A stretch of 64,000 nucleotides of DNA from Thuidium tamariscinum (Eukaryota > Streptophyta > Bryopsida > Hypnales > Thuidiaceae). Below, in pieces: positions 33,468-46,210 of the stretch. The stretch covers positions 20,855,386 through 20,919,385 of the forward strand of contig OX344752.2 in NCBI GenBank assembly GCA_947034885.2, read 5' to 3'. Position 1 is the first letter of the stretch. Each line of letters opens with the position of its first letter. Below the pieces are notes generated by a model. That model saw nothing but the letters and a program-made list of their open reading frames with translations, was not told where the DNA came from and did no database searches. The translations under genes and the position numbers were made by a program.

Positions 33468-33998
33468 GAAATTTTTTTGGAGCTGAAAAATTAAGATATA
33501 CTCCAATTGCACCAATCTTCAAACTTCAGAAAGTAGTTGATAACCGACAAGCCAGTGGACCGTTTGATTGACAATGTGATTGCTGCTGACTTTTCAGGCA
33601 GGTGTTGAGATCGGCGACCATGCAAGCTGTTTAGTTATATCACTCCTTTGCACAGAAATCTCCGCAGATATGGCACATTTTTGAATTGCATTATGATGGC
33701 AGACTTGGATACTATCAGCACCGCAGCTCCAAGAGAACTTGACTGAGATTTCTGAAGTACATTTTGCTTAAATTTCTCTACCATATATCCGCTTAGCGAT
33801 AGAATAGAATAGGAAGGAATCGAATTTAAATTTAAGGTGCACGTCCAGGTATACAGGACCTTTCAAAGGCACTCTTACAGTGATAAGAAACCTTTTTGTA
33901 TCCATAAAGCTTGTAAATGCATACCATTTTGCCAATTGTTGATGATGATCTCTTAACTACACCTACAAATTCATGATAATCCTTTTTCCAAAATTTCA
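33468..33998 (+). other. 3' region of the DUF688 gene
   Basis: It contains a possible alternative last exon (acceptor TTTTCAG near 33,598, then a stop within 15 codons) and presumably the 3' untranslated region. No separate gene was seen. Confidence 0.4.
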
Positions 33999-34238
33999 TT
34001 ATGACTAGTGTGACCTGTGCCGTGGCCTCATCCAAAACCCAAGTAAAAGCAAATTTCTAATTTTTTAATCCATGAAAATTCAAAATTCAGTTACTTTCTC
34101 ATTGTGAGTCTGAATGCCACAAAACAAAGCCTATGCACCCTTCCTCACTCAGAACTTTCATACATAACAGGGGTTGGAGAGGTCTCAACCTAACAAACAA
34201 AACCAAATAAACAAACAGCCTATCTTAAGATATAGATA
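33999..34238. repeat. Dispersed ~240-bp repeat, unit 1
   Basis: It shares an ordered set of blocks with 38,225-38,470, 58,351-58,545 and 58,553-58,780: 'gccttgtgccgttgcc'-like start, 'aagtaaaagnaattttctaa', 'gaatgccacnaaac', 'gcccatgcacccttcct', and a tail of 'acaaacaaaac' and 'ctatcttaag'. No inverted termini or coding frame were recognised. Confidence 0.65.
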
Positions 34239-36404
34239 TCTTTATGAATTTCTTTAACAATAAAGATTGATTCTTTGGCCGTGATGGAGCTTCTTCTTTA
34301 GTGCTTGAATTGTATTGTCCAGCACATTTTAATTTTGAATTTGAAATACCATTCACTCGTCTGTAAAAGGCTGATTTCTTCTATTGGGGAAGAGTTTACT
34401 TCATTAGATGAACTCTTTTTGAAGAGATATGTCTACATGTTTGTAGCAGAGTAGTGGACCACCTGCTATCTACTACTGAAAGTATACTCAAATATCAAAA
34501 GCTTATGCCATATAATCCTATGAGTTCTTTTATTTTATGGAATATAAATTTTAATTTTATATTTTGAATTTAGCAAGTTCTAGTGTTTATAATTCCATGC
34601 TCATGTCTTTAGAAAATTTGAAATGCTGAAATTGTTTGTTTTTCATATTGCAATATCTCAGTCAATATTTTAGTAGTGCACTTTAGTAGTGCACATTGGC
34701 ATATGAGGATGAAATTGAATGTATGGGTGAAAATGATTATGTATGCCTTTAGTTAGTAGAGTCTTAGTTATTTTTTACTTTTCAAATTCAAGATGATACT
34801 AAAACCCTAAACTTTATAAATTGCAAAAGAAATGTTCTTGGTATATATAGTCATTTGATGTTATTGTGAAGTTTTGCTTTTTTAATCTTTTTGCAATTCA
34901 TGGAGTGAACAATAAAAAAAGCAAAATTTAGTGGTCAAGTTTCAATCACTAAGATTTCAAAGAATAAAAATTCAAAATTTAATAAATTTGTGATTTGTGA
35001 TTTTAATCAAGATGTATATTCTTCCTTAAAAAATAAGATTTTTTAACTTTTCATATAAAGTTTATTTTTATATAGAAATTTCATTCACAAAATGATGATC
35101 CTAAATATAATCCATTTTTAGTGAAATTTCACATGAAGATAGATTGCCTTTTACATAATAACATATCCAAATTTCACTTCATGCATGATTCTGATTTTAT
35201 AATTTATATAAGAATAATTTACATGATGGCCTACAATTTTTGTAAAGCACCCTAAAATTTGCACCTCATGCATGAATGCTCACGGAAAGTGCTATCACAA
35301 TTTTTCTTGCGAGTGCTTTAACAAGTCACACTATTTCTAAAATTATTAAATTATGATGCTCTCATGAACAAATAGGTATGTCTCCATGATATGGCAAATT
35401 GGTGATTTGTCTTGCACTCACTGGGGCCTAGTTCACCACTTGGCATTGAGTTAAGGTAAACTAGTTTATGGCAAACATACAAGTAATGATCATTTACAAT
35501 TTTGCATCATCCCATAATAATCTTGTTCTAATAAATATAATTTGCGCTACTTTAGTTTAAAGTAGTGGCTACAACTAGTGTCTTGGATGATGGTGTTGGA
35601 ATAATTAACATACTCATTACAACAATTTTTTACCATTTTAGTATAAATACAACATAGGAAGTGACTTTTTTTGCCTTTATGTTGTAGACATGTTAGGAAA
35701 TATTTGTAACAATATTAGTTTTAGGTAGAGGACTTTCAACAAATTGCAACAAATTGCAAATTCTCTCATCAATATATAATTTTCACAATGTCAACTAGTA
35801 GCTCACAAGCACTTGTGAGTTCTTGTTTTTTTTCCTACTATTCTACAATGGCATGTGAAGTAGAGCAAGTAGTGTTTCAAAAGTTTTTGAGTTCTACCCT
35901 CTAATTTCCTTCAAGTCTCAAATTGAATTGTTCTTTCAAGTACTGTGTTTGAATTCTTTTTCTTTAAGAAAAATTCAAAATAAAAATTTCATACATTTTT
36001 CCCTTGCTTCTTTGCCAATGTTTTCAAATTGAAACCTACTACCCTCCATTGTTTATTATTCTTGTCATCTATGGATGATTGTTCATTGTAATCTTGGAAG
36101 AAGCATATCTTATCAATTAACTAACCACCCTTGCAAATAATAAATGAATAAATAAAACACCTGACTCATGTACCTACCCACCTTAGAAAACAAAAAACAA
36201 ACAAACTTTGATAAAGATACTTTCTTTCTATATGGAAAACTTAAGGTAGGATAGATGGAATATGGAAGTTATATGGAGTATTAATAAGATAAGGCATGTA
36301 GGTACAAGTATAGAGTACAATTATTAATCTCATGTTGATGGTAATCTATCATGTTTAGAAAAAAAACCCACTAAGGGGCTACTAATTTCCTCACTTATTA
36401 ATCA
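34239..36404. other. Long AT-rich intergenic stretch
   Basis: No gene and no clear element were seen in this 2.2 kb. A short direct duplication 'ctttagtagtgcac' occurs near 34,680. Confidence 0.4.
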
Positions 36405-37230
36405 TTAGATGTAGTCAAGCCTTTCCAACTGTGTTTTTCCTATGAAATTAAAAGCATGGGCTTGTAATTATCCCCAATAGAGTAAATTGTTTTACTCTTC
36501 CCAAAATCTTAATCTTATAGTTATTTAAGAGCTTGTTTATTAGTATGCATATCAATTTTGATTGTGGAATTGCACAAGAGTTGTGTGATTATGACAAGAA
36601 AAATATAGGTATCCTATTTTTAGTACAATGCCTTTCCCTGCAATGTTTAAGAAATTTGCATGTAAGAATTTTTGGGAACTGAAGGTGACATAAACAACTA
36701 GAAACTATGTTAGTACACCAAAATGTACTTCCAAAAACCTTAAGTTCAAATGAAGAGCTATCAAATTTATCACATAGTCCACCTTGCAATTGTTGAAATG
36801 CAAATTTTTTATAAGTAGAAATCTAAAAGAACTCTCTATGAACACTTGCATGTTTAAATTGTTAGAGGTAAAAATCATTAAAATCATTTACTCCTTCTAT
36901 GAAGATCATTTAAAAAAAATGAATAAGTACAATTTTTAAGATCTCAAATCAAGTGAAATTAGCAAGCTTTGCTCAAAGTTGGGAGATGAAGTAAAATTGA
37001 CAAGATTTACTCTTCTACATACTAATGGTATGTAGATGCCTATGAAGACTTCTCAAAAATCATATATTAATTTACCTTTTCTAGTGAAAAATGAAAGTTT
37101 CTACTACTTAACCTTCAATAAAGCCCAATAAATTTTTTTAAAAGGTCAATGGAATTTAACTACCTACATAGAAATGAGCTTGAAATTTTGTATCAACAAC
37201 ATATGGTTCAATGGGAAGTTAGAGGCTAAG
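36405..37230. mobile_element. Diverged copy of the type II TTAA element
   Basis: It aligns in order with 9,860-10,661: 'aagagcttgtttattagta', 'gagttgtg(t/a)gattat', 'gtgacataaacaacta', 'caatccaccttgcaattgttgaa'-like and a final 'ggttcaatgggaagttaga' opposite 'ggtcgattgggcacttag'. The CCCCTAA ends have decayed, so TTAA flanks are not visible. Confidence 0.6.
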
Positions 37231-37656
37231 CAAGTGGGTAGTGATTTTTTACCACTTCCTCAAAAATAACACCCCACATTCACTATATTGCTATTTTGAT
37301 CAAGATGAGAAACATAAGGGCGTATCCATCGACTTTCCATTCACTATGAGAGAAAGGGGTATTTTATAAGATTTTTAAAGTATAATCTTTAATGTAAGAT
37401 TTTAAGTATTGACCTCTAAGGAGATTTTCAGTGTAAATTTACTAAAAACACATGTAAATTTGAAAAACGACTCATATCCAAGTGCAAGATGTATATTCTT
37501 GCTGGATACAAACCAAGAAGAGGTAAAAAACACATGCCTCTACTTCATTGGCTAGAATTTCCTATTCTATGATTCTTTAACTCTTTATCTTTAGACCACC
37601 CATGCTTTGGAAATTTAAAAAAAACTAATACTCTAATAGTGAATCCTCTTCTAAAT
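37231..37656. other. Intergenic DNA, no gene
   Basis: Nothing recognised. Confidence 0.4.
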
Positions 37657-37952
37657 ATAAGAGGTTTTCTCATCATGTTGGGAGACTGCAAGTTCCCGGA
37701 CTGTGGGAACTCGCTGGAACTCGCTGGAAACAGTCCCAACAATAGATCTAATGTGGCACAGAGACTGCCACATCAGATAATAATATTTTATTAAATTAAA
37801 AAAATAATTTTTTTATTTATTTTTCATTTTTTTAATATTTTTATTTTTTTAATATTTTTTTAATATTTTTAAATTCTGACCAGCAGTGGCTGGTTCACAG
37901 AATGGGGAACGAGACTGAAACAATCTCTCAATACCCCGAAAAAACCTCTTAT
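37657..37952. mobile_element. MITE with ATAAGAGG termini, copy 3
   Basis: It starts ATAAGAGGTTTTCTCATC and ends AAAACCTCTTAT. It holds the block 'gatctaatgtggcacagaga' continuing into CTGCCACATCAG, and an AT-rich core at about 37,785-37,870. A short direct repeat 'ggaactcgctggaactcgct' lies near the left end. Confidence 0.75.
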
Positions 37953-38224
37953 GGCAAACTACACCACTTCATAGCTAACTTTATCCTCTTGAGAATGAGG
38001 CCAAGGATAAGTGACTTTCCACATTCTTAAGTCTAGAATTGGATGTTCTAAAAACAAGGTTGACCATATTATGGTCAATGAAAAATTTAAGGGTTAAAAA
38101 ACAAAGAGAATAATACTAGCAAGTTGATCTAATCATTGAATTTTGTAGATACCATCAAGAACTTTTCTTTCAAAACCAAGCCCCTTTGGCCAGGTCAACC
38201 TTTTAAGGTTTAATACTTCAAGGA

Positions 38225-38470
38225 TTAATTAGTGTGCCTTGTACCATTGCTACAATCAAAATCAAAGTAAAAGTAATTTTCTAATTTATTGGTTCATTAA
38301 GATTTTGGAATTCAATAACTTTTCAAACATATATTAGAATACAATGAAACCAAGCCGATGCACCTGTCCCCATTGAGGACTTTTTGATGGTACCAAAAAC
38401 GCACCCAGAAAATGCACAACATTAGAATTCTCAATGTAACAAATAAAACAAACAAATGAAATAAACATTT
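38225..38470. repeat. Dispersed ~240-bp repeat, unit 2
   Basis: Same ordered blocks as unit 1 at 33,999 ('gtgccttgtaccattgc', 'aaagtaattttctaattta', 'aaccaagccgatgcacct'). Confidence 0.6.
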
Positions 38471-39614
38471 TGGCTTAAAGTGTAGATTCCATTGCCATTT
38501 GGTCAAACTTTATTTGTAATTTCAATTAATCCATTTAAATTGTATTCAATATAATATTTGTATTACTTGAGATGATATGTTATCTATCCAAAAGAAATCT
38601 CTATTAGTTGTAGAAAATTGTAATTGTTAAAAAATTTAACCAAAAAGTGAAATTAAATTTGTAAATACTTAAAAAAATCTAATTAGTTTGAAAATTTTCC
38701 AAGAGGTAAAAAGAGCTAGAAAATATTGATATTATAGATGTTTTTCAAATATTTGTTTTTACTTTACATCTAAAAAACCATTGTTAATGACTTTTGGTCA
38801 AATCACTACTACTAAGCTTGAAAATTGCTTCTAAAGAAAACAAAACTCTAATAAAATATATACAATATTGTATTATTTGGATTTTAATACATAAAGTTTT
38901 CAATTGTAATGATTTGAATTTTTCCAAATTTTGAAATAGTGTATAAAGATAAATGTTTAGGTTTTGTTTTTTAAATTTAGATCAAAACTAGAAATGGATA
39001 TTCAGTTGAAATTTATACTCCTGTGTGACTGAGGCACATTTTCATTTTGGATGCTAGACCTTTAAGGGCTTCAAGGTATCTAAGAACCCATATAAATGGT
39101 ACCATATTTGACTTTTAGAATACAAATAATACTAAAAGATGGCAACATACACCATTAAATTGACAATTCAATGATTCATTTGGATGTTGTTTTAATATCT
39201 AAACCTTATCATTATCAAATTCGATGTCATATTTTCAAACCATTAGAGTACACATCTTGTACTTGGATTTGAGTCATTATTCAAATTTTTTTCTAACGTG
39301 TATCTTTTCCTTATCTTCTTTCACTCTACTATGTTCAATCTTGAATTTTGGCTACAAATTTGTGATAAATCTTTCATTAATCTTACGTTTTTTTTAAATT
39401 TAATAATGAAGTAGTTGCTATTGCAAGACCATTTTCTCATTCATTTTTGGTCTTAAAAATACAAGACTTATTTCTATGCATGTAGAATTTAGTTAGATTG
39501 AAAATGAACATAGAATGCCAACTTTTTGAAATGTTATGTGTCCAAAAGAGCCAATCACTTTCACTTTATCTTACAATCTAGCAATCTAGGAGTTGGATTT
39601 AAACCAAAATTTGT
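38471..39614. other. Intergenic AT-rich DNA
   Basis: No gene or repeat recognised. Confidence 0.4.
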
Positions 39615-39618
39615 AAAG

Positions 39619-40354
39619 GGGTCATTGCAAGAAACACCTATCCTATTTGTTGCGTTTTCCAACAGTAGTCATGATTTTTTCAGTAGTACTATAAAATTAG
39701 AAAACTAATTTTAAAAAAATTTAAAAAATAGTAATAATGTATATACCTCTAAAATGAAGGTTTTCACCAAAGGAAATTGATAGAAAAATTCTCTAAGTAG
39801 GAGAACTTGAAAAGTGCCAAATCTCAAGAAAATAGGTACTTTGATTCAAAAATTAGGGAAAAATAGTAAAAATAAGTATTTTCAAAAAATAAAAAGTGTC
39901 CATATGCAAAAACTTTATGGAGATGGTCATTCACCAAAAAACCCACCAAAATAATATTTTATGTGTTTCAAAATACAAGCAGAAGGGAGCTCACTTTGTA
40001 GACCTCCACACCTCACAAAATTAACTTTTTTTTAAAATCCTTCCCTGGAGAGATATAAATCTACTAGAAGACCATCTCATCCAAATTTCATCTCAAAATC
40101 ATTAAAGAAAGGTATAGCTCAAGTACTAAAAACCCCTAAACTACCAAGTGTGACATCCAATTGGGGTCTATTTTTGGATAGTAAACTATTTTTGAAAATT
40201 ATGAAAAAAAATCAAGGAAGGTGTATAATAGTTATTAGTACCTTCCCTATAAATCTTGAGTCATTTGGAGCTAAAATACAAAAGTTATGGCCAAAAAACT
40301 GATCAGCATGCAACGTGTGACACAAAATAGTACAGGTGTTTCTTGCAATGACCC
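39619..40354. mobile_element. Element with GGGTSATTGCAAGAAACACC termini, copy 1
   Basis: It starts GGGTCATTGCAAGAAACACC and ends GGTGTTTCTTGCAATGACCC, flanked by AAAG on both sides (39,615-39,618 and 40,355-40,358). A second copy at 48,833-49,554 is in the opposite orientation and is flanked by TAGA. The interior (about 690 bp) is shared and has no transposase frame. A 4-bp duplication with these ends does not fit the common plant superfamilies; Sola-type elements are one possibility. Confidence 0.85.
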
Positions 40355-40358
40355 AAAG

Positions 40359-42468
40359 GTAATAAGGGCTTCACTTTCTACAAGATCCTATGGTTAATTT
40401 TGCCTAAAAATGGCTCATTGCCCTGAAAGCTTCAATCCTTTGTCACTTTCAAAATCGGGATCCAAAACACCATGAAAGTTGCTGAAATTATAAGGGTTAA
40501 TATCATTCTCTTTGTCTATAAGAGATGAATCCATCATGCTAAAATTTGGGTTTCAAAATACAATTTTAATGTGTCTCTTGCATCCACAATACTTATTAGA
40601 ATTCTTGAACAATAAACTTGGAGGTTGTCCATCACATGAGAGAGGCAAGAAGGTCATTCATTGGCCATTTGAACAAGCTTCATGATGCCTACATAAGAAA
40701 GATTATGAAATTTGAGTTTGGATTGCCAGCTATGAATTAAAATGTCATTTAAGGATTAAGGTTTAATTTCATTAGAAAGTATAAAATAGAGTGACTCCAA
40801 AGCACTGTTATTTCTAATTCTATGTATATTACTATGATTATTATTATTATTTTATAAATAACTTTTTATATTTTTTTGTTGGCAAATGAAACGAAGATCC
40901 AATGTACCAAAGAATGCTACATTTGCATACTATAAGCAAAAGTTACCAAATTAATTTTGGTACATGTTATGACATTTGTTTCTTCAACAATAGATACATA
41001 TTGATTTATAAGATGTATATACATTGAAGATATGCTAAAGTGTCACTTTTAGCCCCAATACAATGGGGGTATCCTTACTTTAATTTATATAGTTCAAAAG
41101 TTGGAAACTTGGTAGGTTTTTCATTATATGATTATAGAAACATTGTATTATAGCTAGAAAAAGCAAATATAGATTTGTCATCATCAATACAATTCTTATC
41201 TGTAAAATATGTTTTCAATCATTAATATGGATCCTATTTTGTTAACCTTGCCAAAAACCTTGCATCCCAAAGCGATAGTTGATGGTCCATTATTGGCACA
41301 ATCCTTCTCAATCATGTATTTGTGTATGAAGACATGTGTGCTTTCAAATAGCAAGGGATGATGAAAATTGCATGAAGCAACTTCATTGTGAACTTTTTAA
41401 AAATTATTTAATACCACGCAACTCAAATTTGGCATTGCATCCTTCAAGATACTAGAGTTTTCAGCATTCACTTAAAGCTTGGATCAAGGTTCTAAAGTAC
41501 ATGTACTCACCAGCTTTGTCATATTTATTTCAATAATTGAATTGCTCCAAGTTTTCTATTATGTTTCAAGAAAATTCAATCAATTTGTACACTTTTGTAC
41601 ATAATATAGGTAGGTCTAATATATATCTTTAAGTTACATTGAAATTTAATAGTATTTGGTATTTATTAAATTAAAAAATAATACAAAAACATTAGGTTTA
41701 GGGTTTTAGTTTATAAAAATGAAATAATTATTTAAAAAATAATTTTGATCTTTTGTTTAATCCTTGTTTCAAATGCAAGGATTTATCCATCATCATCTAT
41801 TCATTAAGAGAATATACATGTTGCTTCATGCTTCAAAATATATTTTTGAAAAATACATATTGAAAATTTTACAATTCTAAATTTCAATATGTTATTTTTT
41901 TTCCCAAATCTTAAATACTCCATTACATTTTGTCAAAAACTGTTGAATATTGTGAATATATGATTTTGGATGAATTTTAAAATATGGTACTTTATTTTAT
42001 CAATGTTTGCCTTAAGAATAAGTTATGGATGAAAGAAATACAAATTGAAATATTTGATAGTGATTTAATGTTGCTATAAAATATCAAAATGATTCATAAT
42101 TATAATGTAAATTTATTTAGCAAATGTTAGATTATAATTGCATCAATGCAGTTTTCATTTTTAGCCTAAAACTTTTATATATTAATAAGTTAAAATAATG
42201 CCATAAAATAATGGTACAAACATAATGATCATAGAGCATGTTTTTTGTCAAAGTCTTTGTATTACAAATCTATAAAGGGTTTTGTTATTTTATAATTATT
42301 TAATAAACTTGCATCCTTTTATTAAAGCATATTCAATGTATTTATGTGTAAAAAATAAATGCCATATAAAATAATAAACATTATATATTTTAGTCTTATT
42401 TCAAATTAAGAATTGAATTTTTATTATACATTGAAATGATTTGTTGATCCAATTTTAGGAGTTTAATA
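40359..42468. other. Intergenic DNA upstream of the WEB-like gene
   Basis: No gene. At about 40,785-41,091 there is a decayed relative of the TAAGGTRGGTACACC MITE ('tgttggcaaatgaaa', 'caatgtaccaaagaatg', 'aagcaaaagtta', 'aagtgtcacttttagcc'). The rest is AT-rich and would include the promoter of the gene starting at 42,469; no clear TATA box was chosen. Confidence 0.45.
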
Positions 42469-45400
42469 ATGGCTGAAATTGATACTACTGCTCCATTTGC
42501 TTCTGTACGTGATGCTATCTACATGTTTGGAGAAAATTCAAGTGAAAAGATACAACGTGCATTTTTAAGCACACACGATTTACAACTTGAGGTTCGAATA
42601 TTACTTACGTGATTGAGTTTTGATGGATGATGTGTTTGTAACGGTTGTAAAATCCTCTTTATATAACATTTGGAACTCGATACAAATTTTAGACAACAAA
42701 AATGGTTCTTTTGGTTATTATTTAAAGAAAAATATATAAATATGGATTTTCAACATGCTATTTAAATCTCTTTATCAATAATTTTGTCAATGTTTGTATG
42801 CTTTTAAACTATCATCAAGAATTTTCATATTTCAAGATACAAAGACAATAGTATTAAAATAATAATAGTCTTATTTTTATCTAATTAAATCGATTAAAAA
42901 TTTGTATTAGAAAATTCATTATTTGGAAGTTGAACTGCATCAATTACAAGAAAAGCATGCGGATACAATAAACCAACTATCAATTGCCCAAAGTAGTGCA
43001 TCAAATGCCTATAAAGAACTTGCAGAGATAAAAAATATACATCAAGAATTCAAAAGAAAAGAAGATAATGATGTTCTATCAAAAAATTCGGTGCTTGAAT
43101 TACAATTAGAAGCAATGCGTGAGCAAGAAAAACAAAGACTACAAGAATTAGAATGTGGTAGGGAAGAAATCAAGAATCTTCATGACAAGTTAAAATATCT
43201 TGATTACCAATTTCAAACAACATTGGATTCATTAAATCAAGCACAAGAAGAGAATAAAAATCTCCAAGATGAAATAAATAAAATTATGTGTAAACATGAA
43301 GAATGTACCAAGGAACAAGACAACCTTGCAATGGAAAGAATGAAGGGTCTTCTTGAAGACCTTTTTACAACAAAAGAGATGCTTGCAAAAGCAAAAGTTG
43401 CACATGCAAACATTGAAGAAGACTTTAGGATTTTCAGAATTAGAGATTTAGAAAGGGTAGAAGAAGAGGAATACAATTCAAGGATAGAGATCGAAAACAT
43501 GAAGAACAAACTACAAGATGCAGAAGATAGACAAGAAGAAATTATTTTGGTAGTAGATAAACTAAAAGAGGAACTTCTTGTTGCAAAAGAAGTTGAAAGA
43601 AAAGCTCTACAAGTAGAAGGTGATGCAAATGTAACCCTTGAAAAGATGAAGATTGAAGTTGAAGAGTCTAAAGTTGCAAAAGAAAAGGTATTATAATTTT
43701 GATATATGTTGAAGTTGTTATAGCCTAATACATTTATTAATATCTAAATGTTGTAATAATTGCAATGTCATATTTATATATTGTTCATCCGTCAAAATTT
43801 GAATGTTTATCATTTTGCTTGACAATGAAGGTTAAAGTACTATTGATTCAACTCAATGATATGAATTCTAAATTAGAAATCTTTGCACTAGAAGAACAAA
43901 AGCTACTAGCATCTTTAGCATTACTTAAATTGGAATTGGAAAATACAAATGAAAAACTTTGTCTTGTTGAAGATGAAGCTAAAGAAAAAACTATTGAAAT
44001 GGAAGACCAAATAAAGCAACTTCAAATTGACTTAAGTGTTGCACTTATAGACAGTGCTGAAACAAAAGAATGTTTATCAAATTTGAATGAAGCTTTGCAA
44101 CAGGTTCGTGATTATATTTCAAAAAAGATTGGAGAATTTTTCAAAATAATATATTTTTTAGTTTTTTTTCCATAGAAAAACAGTTTTAATTTTAAATATA
44201 AATTAATATATATTATAAATTATTCTTAAGTATAATAAATCAGGTGACAGTAGAAGCAGTTGAAGCAAAAGCTACAACAACTCAAGCAGTAGAAGAACTT
44301 GCTATAAAGACACAAGAATTGCAAGAAGCATTGCTCTATAATCAAACTTTAGAATGTCAACTTAAAGCAACCATGAAAGAAATTGAAGCTACAAAAGCTT
44401 CTGAAGTATTTGCTCTTGCAGAGGTTTCTATTGTCTTCAAATTTACTTAGAATTTTTAATTATGACCTTTTAATCTTTGGTAACTTTTAAGACATTCCCT
44501 CTATCCCACTAATAATCTTCCAAAATCTTTCCCTTGAAGGATTAACTCTATTTTCAATTATAGTGTCACTAATACATGCATTTGAAAATGAATAATCTGT
44601 TACTTAGATCTATGTAAGATTTTGAGCTTAGACGTTGCTATTTAGGCACAAAAATCCATGTGGGAAGTGTGATGTTTGAGCACATTTTGTGAGCACTACC
44701 AACTTTATCATTTTAGGTGATTTAAAAGGTGGTGACAACAATGGAATTTTAGAAACATATTGCCCAACCTACATATACTATAAGAAACTCATGTTTTATG
44801 TGATGTTTTTGTCATTTTTTGTGATGCATTTTAGTGAACATCCATTAAAACAACTTGTGTTTTTATATCAATAATAATGTTCAATGTGACACTTGAATAT
44901 TACATTGAACATTATTATTGATATAAAAACACAAGTTGTTTTAATGGACGTTCACTAAAATGCATCACAAAAATTGACAAAAACATCACATAAAACATGG
45001 GTTTCTTATAGTAATATTTGCAACATGAAAACTTGACCCAATTCATGATCAAAGTTTCATAGCATTGAAGTAGTCACTAAATGCATCATCAACACCACTG
45101 TTTGAAGAAGCAATCAGCTTAAGGTGCCTCATATGGGCAAAGCCAAGATAGCATGGCTAGAAAAATGCTTCTAGATTTTTTAACTAGCCTCTTCAAGGAT
45201 GTTCAATACAACATTTACTACACTATCAAAATTAAGAATCGAAGCTTTTTAGTGGAACACAAATTTTGAGTAATTTTGAAGATTTTAGTGGGACAAATGG
45301 AGTATATGTTAATGAAATAAATTTTTATTGTAATCCACTAAATAATTAATAATTTTTTTAATTATAGGTGAAATTTTTCAAAAAGAAGGCTAGTAAGAAT

Positions 45401-46210
45401 ATAGATACCAATGAAAATAGAGAAGATGTGACAATTTCTTACAATGAGTATGAAACAATGACTAAACGAATTATTGACTCAGAAGACGTTGCCAAAAAAC
45501 GAGTAGCAGCAGCTTTAGCTCAAGTAGGTTTTAAAATGTTAAGAAATAATAATTATAAATAACAAATGTGTTTATTTTTGTCCTTTGACTTGAAGTTTAT
45601 ATATTTTGGCATTTTAAAAGTTTAAAATATACTTCATACAATAAGGTAATTTTTGAATATTTCTCATACTTTTGTCTTATATTCAAGTTCAATATTTACA
45701 TATCATTATAAATTAAGTTTTCAAGTAGGTTATGTGAAAACTTGGATTCTTCTTTAGGTTGATGCTTCAAAAGCAAGTGAGCTAGAAATTTCAAAAAAAT
45801 TAGAATCAACGAAGAATTTATTAGAAAAGAGTCAAAAGGCTATGAAACAAGCTATTCAAGTAGCAGAAACTGCTGAAGCTGCCAAATCTGCAATTGAAGG
45901 AGAACTTAGAAAATGGAGGTTAGAAAATGAGCAAAGGCGAAAAGCTGCTGTTGCATCAGTTATGGCAATTGGAAACAATGGAGTTGTTGAAAATTGTAGT
46001 CCAATTGCTCCTGGAAATAATTCATATGACAAAAAAATAACTTCTACTAATGATCCAAACAGAAGACCATTAAATGATAGTTCAAATATTCCTAAATCTA
46101 AACAATGTTTGGCACAAATAATGCGATATAATTTCTCTAAACATGAAAAGAACAAAACAAAATCACTTTCTAGGAAAATAAGTTCTTATTTTAATAAAAA
46201 AATCAAATAA
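42469..46210 (+). CDS. WEB family (WEAK CHLOROPLAST MOVEMENT-like) coiled-coil protein
   Basis: Six exons join into 653 residues: 42,469-42,591, 42,911-43,687, 43,831-44,103, 44,244-44,423, 45,368-45,523 and 45,758-46,210. The N-terminus (MAEIDTTAPFASVRDAIYMF, then GE) is the typical WEB/PMI2 start, followed by a long Glu/Lys-rich coiled coil over about residues 40-550 and a basic C-terminal tail. WEB1 and PMI2 of Arabidopsis are cytoplasmic coiled-coil proteins affecting the speed of chloroplast photorelocation; other family members are uncharacterised, so that function is inferred. All introns are phase 0, and exons 3-6 all begin with a Val codon (GTN). Intron 4 (944 bp) is enlarged by a Stowaway-like element at 44,493-45,305. 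Codons are strongly AT-rich. Confidence 0.82.
44493..45305. mobile_element. Stowaway/mariner-like element copy 2, in intron 4
   Basis: It starts CATTCCCTCTATCCCACTAA and ends TTTTAGTGGGACAAATGGAG, and it is collinear with 25,455-26,177 ('ttagatctatgtaagatttt', 'cacattttgtga', 'aatgcatcatcaacac'). It carries a different nested MITE (44,776-45,013) and lacks the one found in copy 1. It lies wholly inside the intron in sense with copy 1. Confidence 0.82.
44776..45013. mobile_element. CACTA-type MITE nested in Stowaway copy 2
   Basis: It starts TACTATAAGAAACTCATG and ends CATGGGTTTCTTATAGTA, flanked by ATA on both sides (44,773-44,775 and 45,014-45,016). The arms are near-perfect complements around 'aatgttcaatgtgac'. 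The matching site in copy 1 ('actaaatatcccc', about 25,885-25,897) is uninterrupted. Confidence 0.88.

Noticed and set aside
43237..43509. Minus-strand 90-codon frame in the WEB-like gene
   Set aside because: Ser/Phe/Leu-rich shadow of a Glu/Lys-rich coiled coil on the plus strand.
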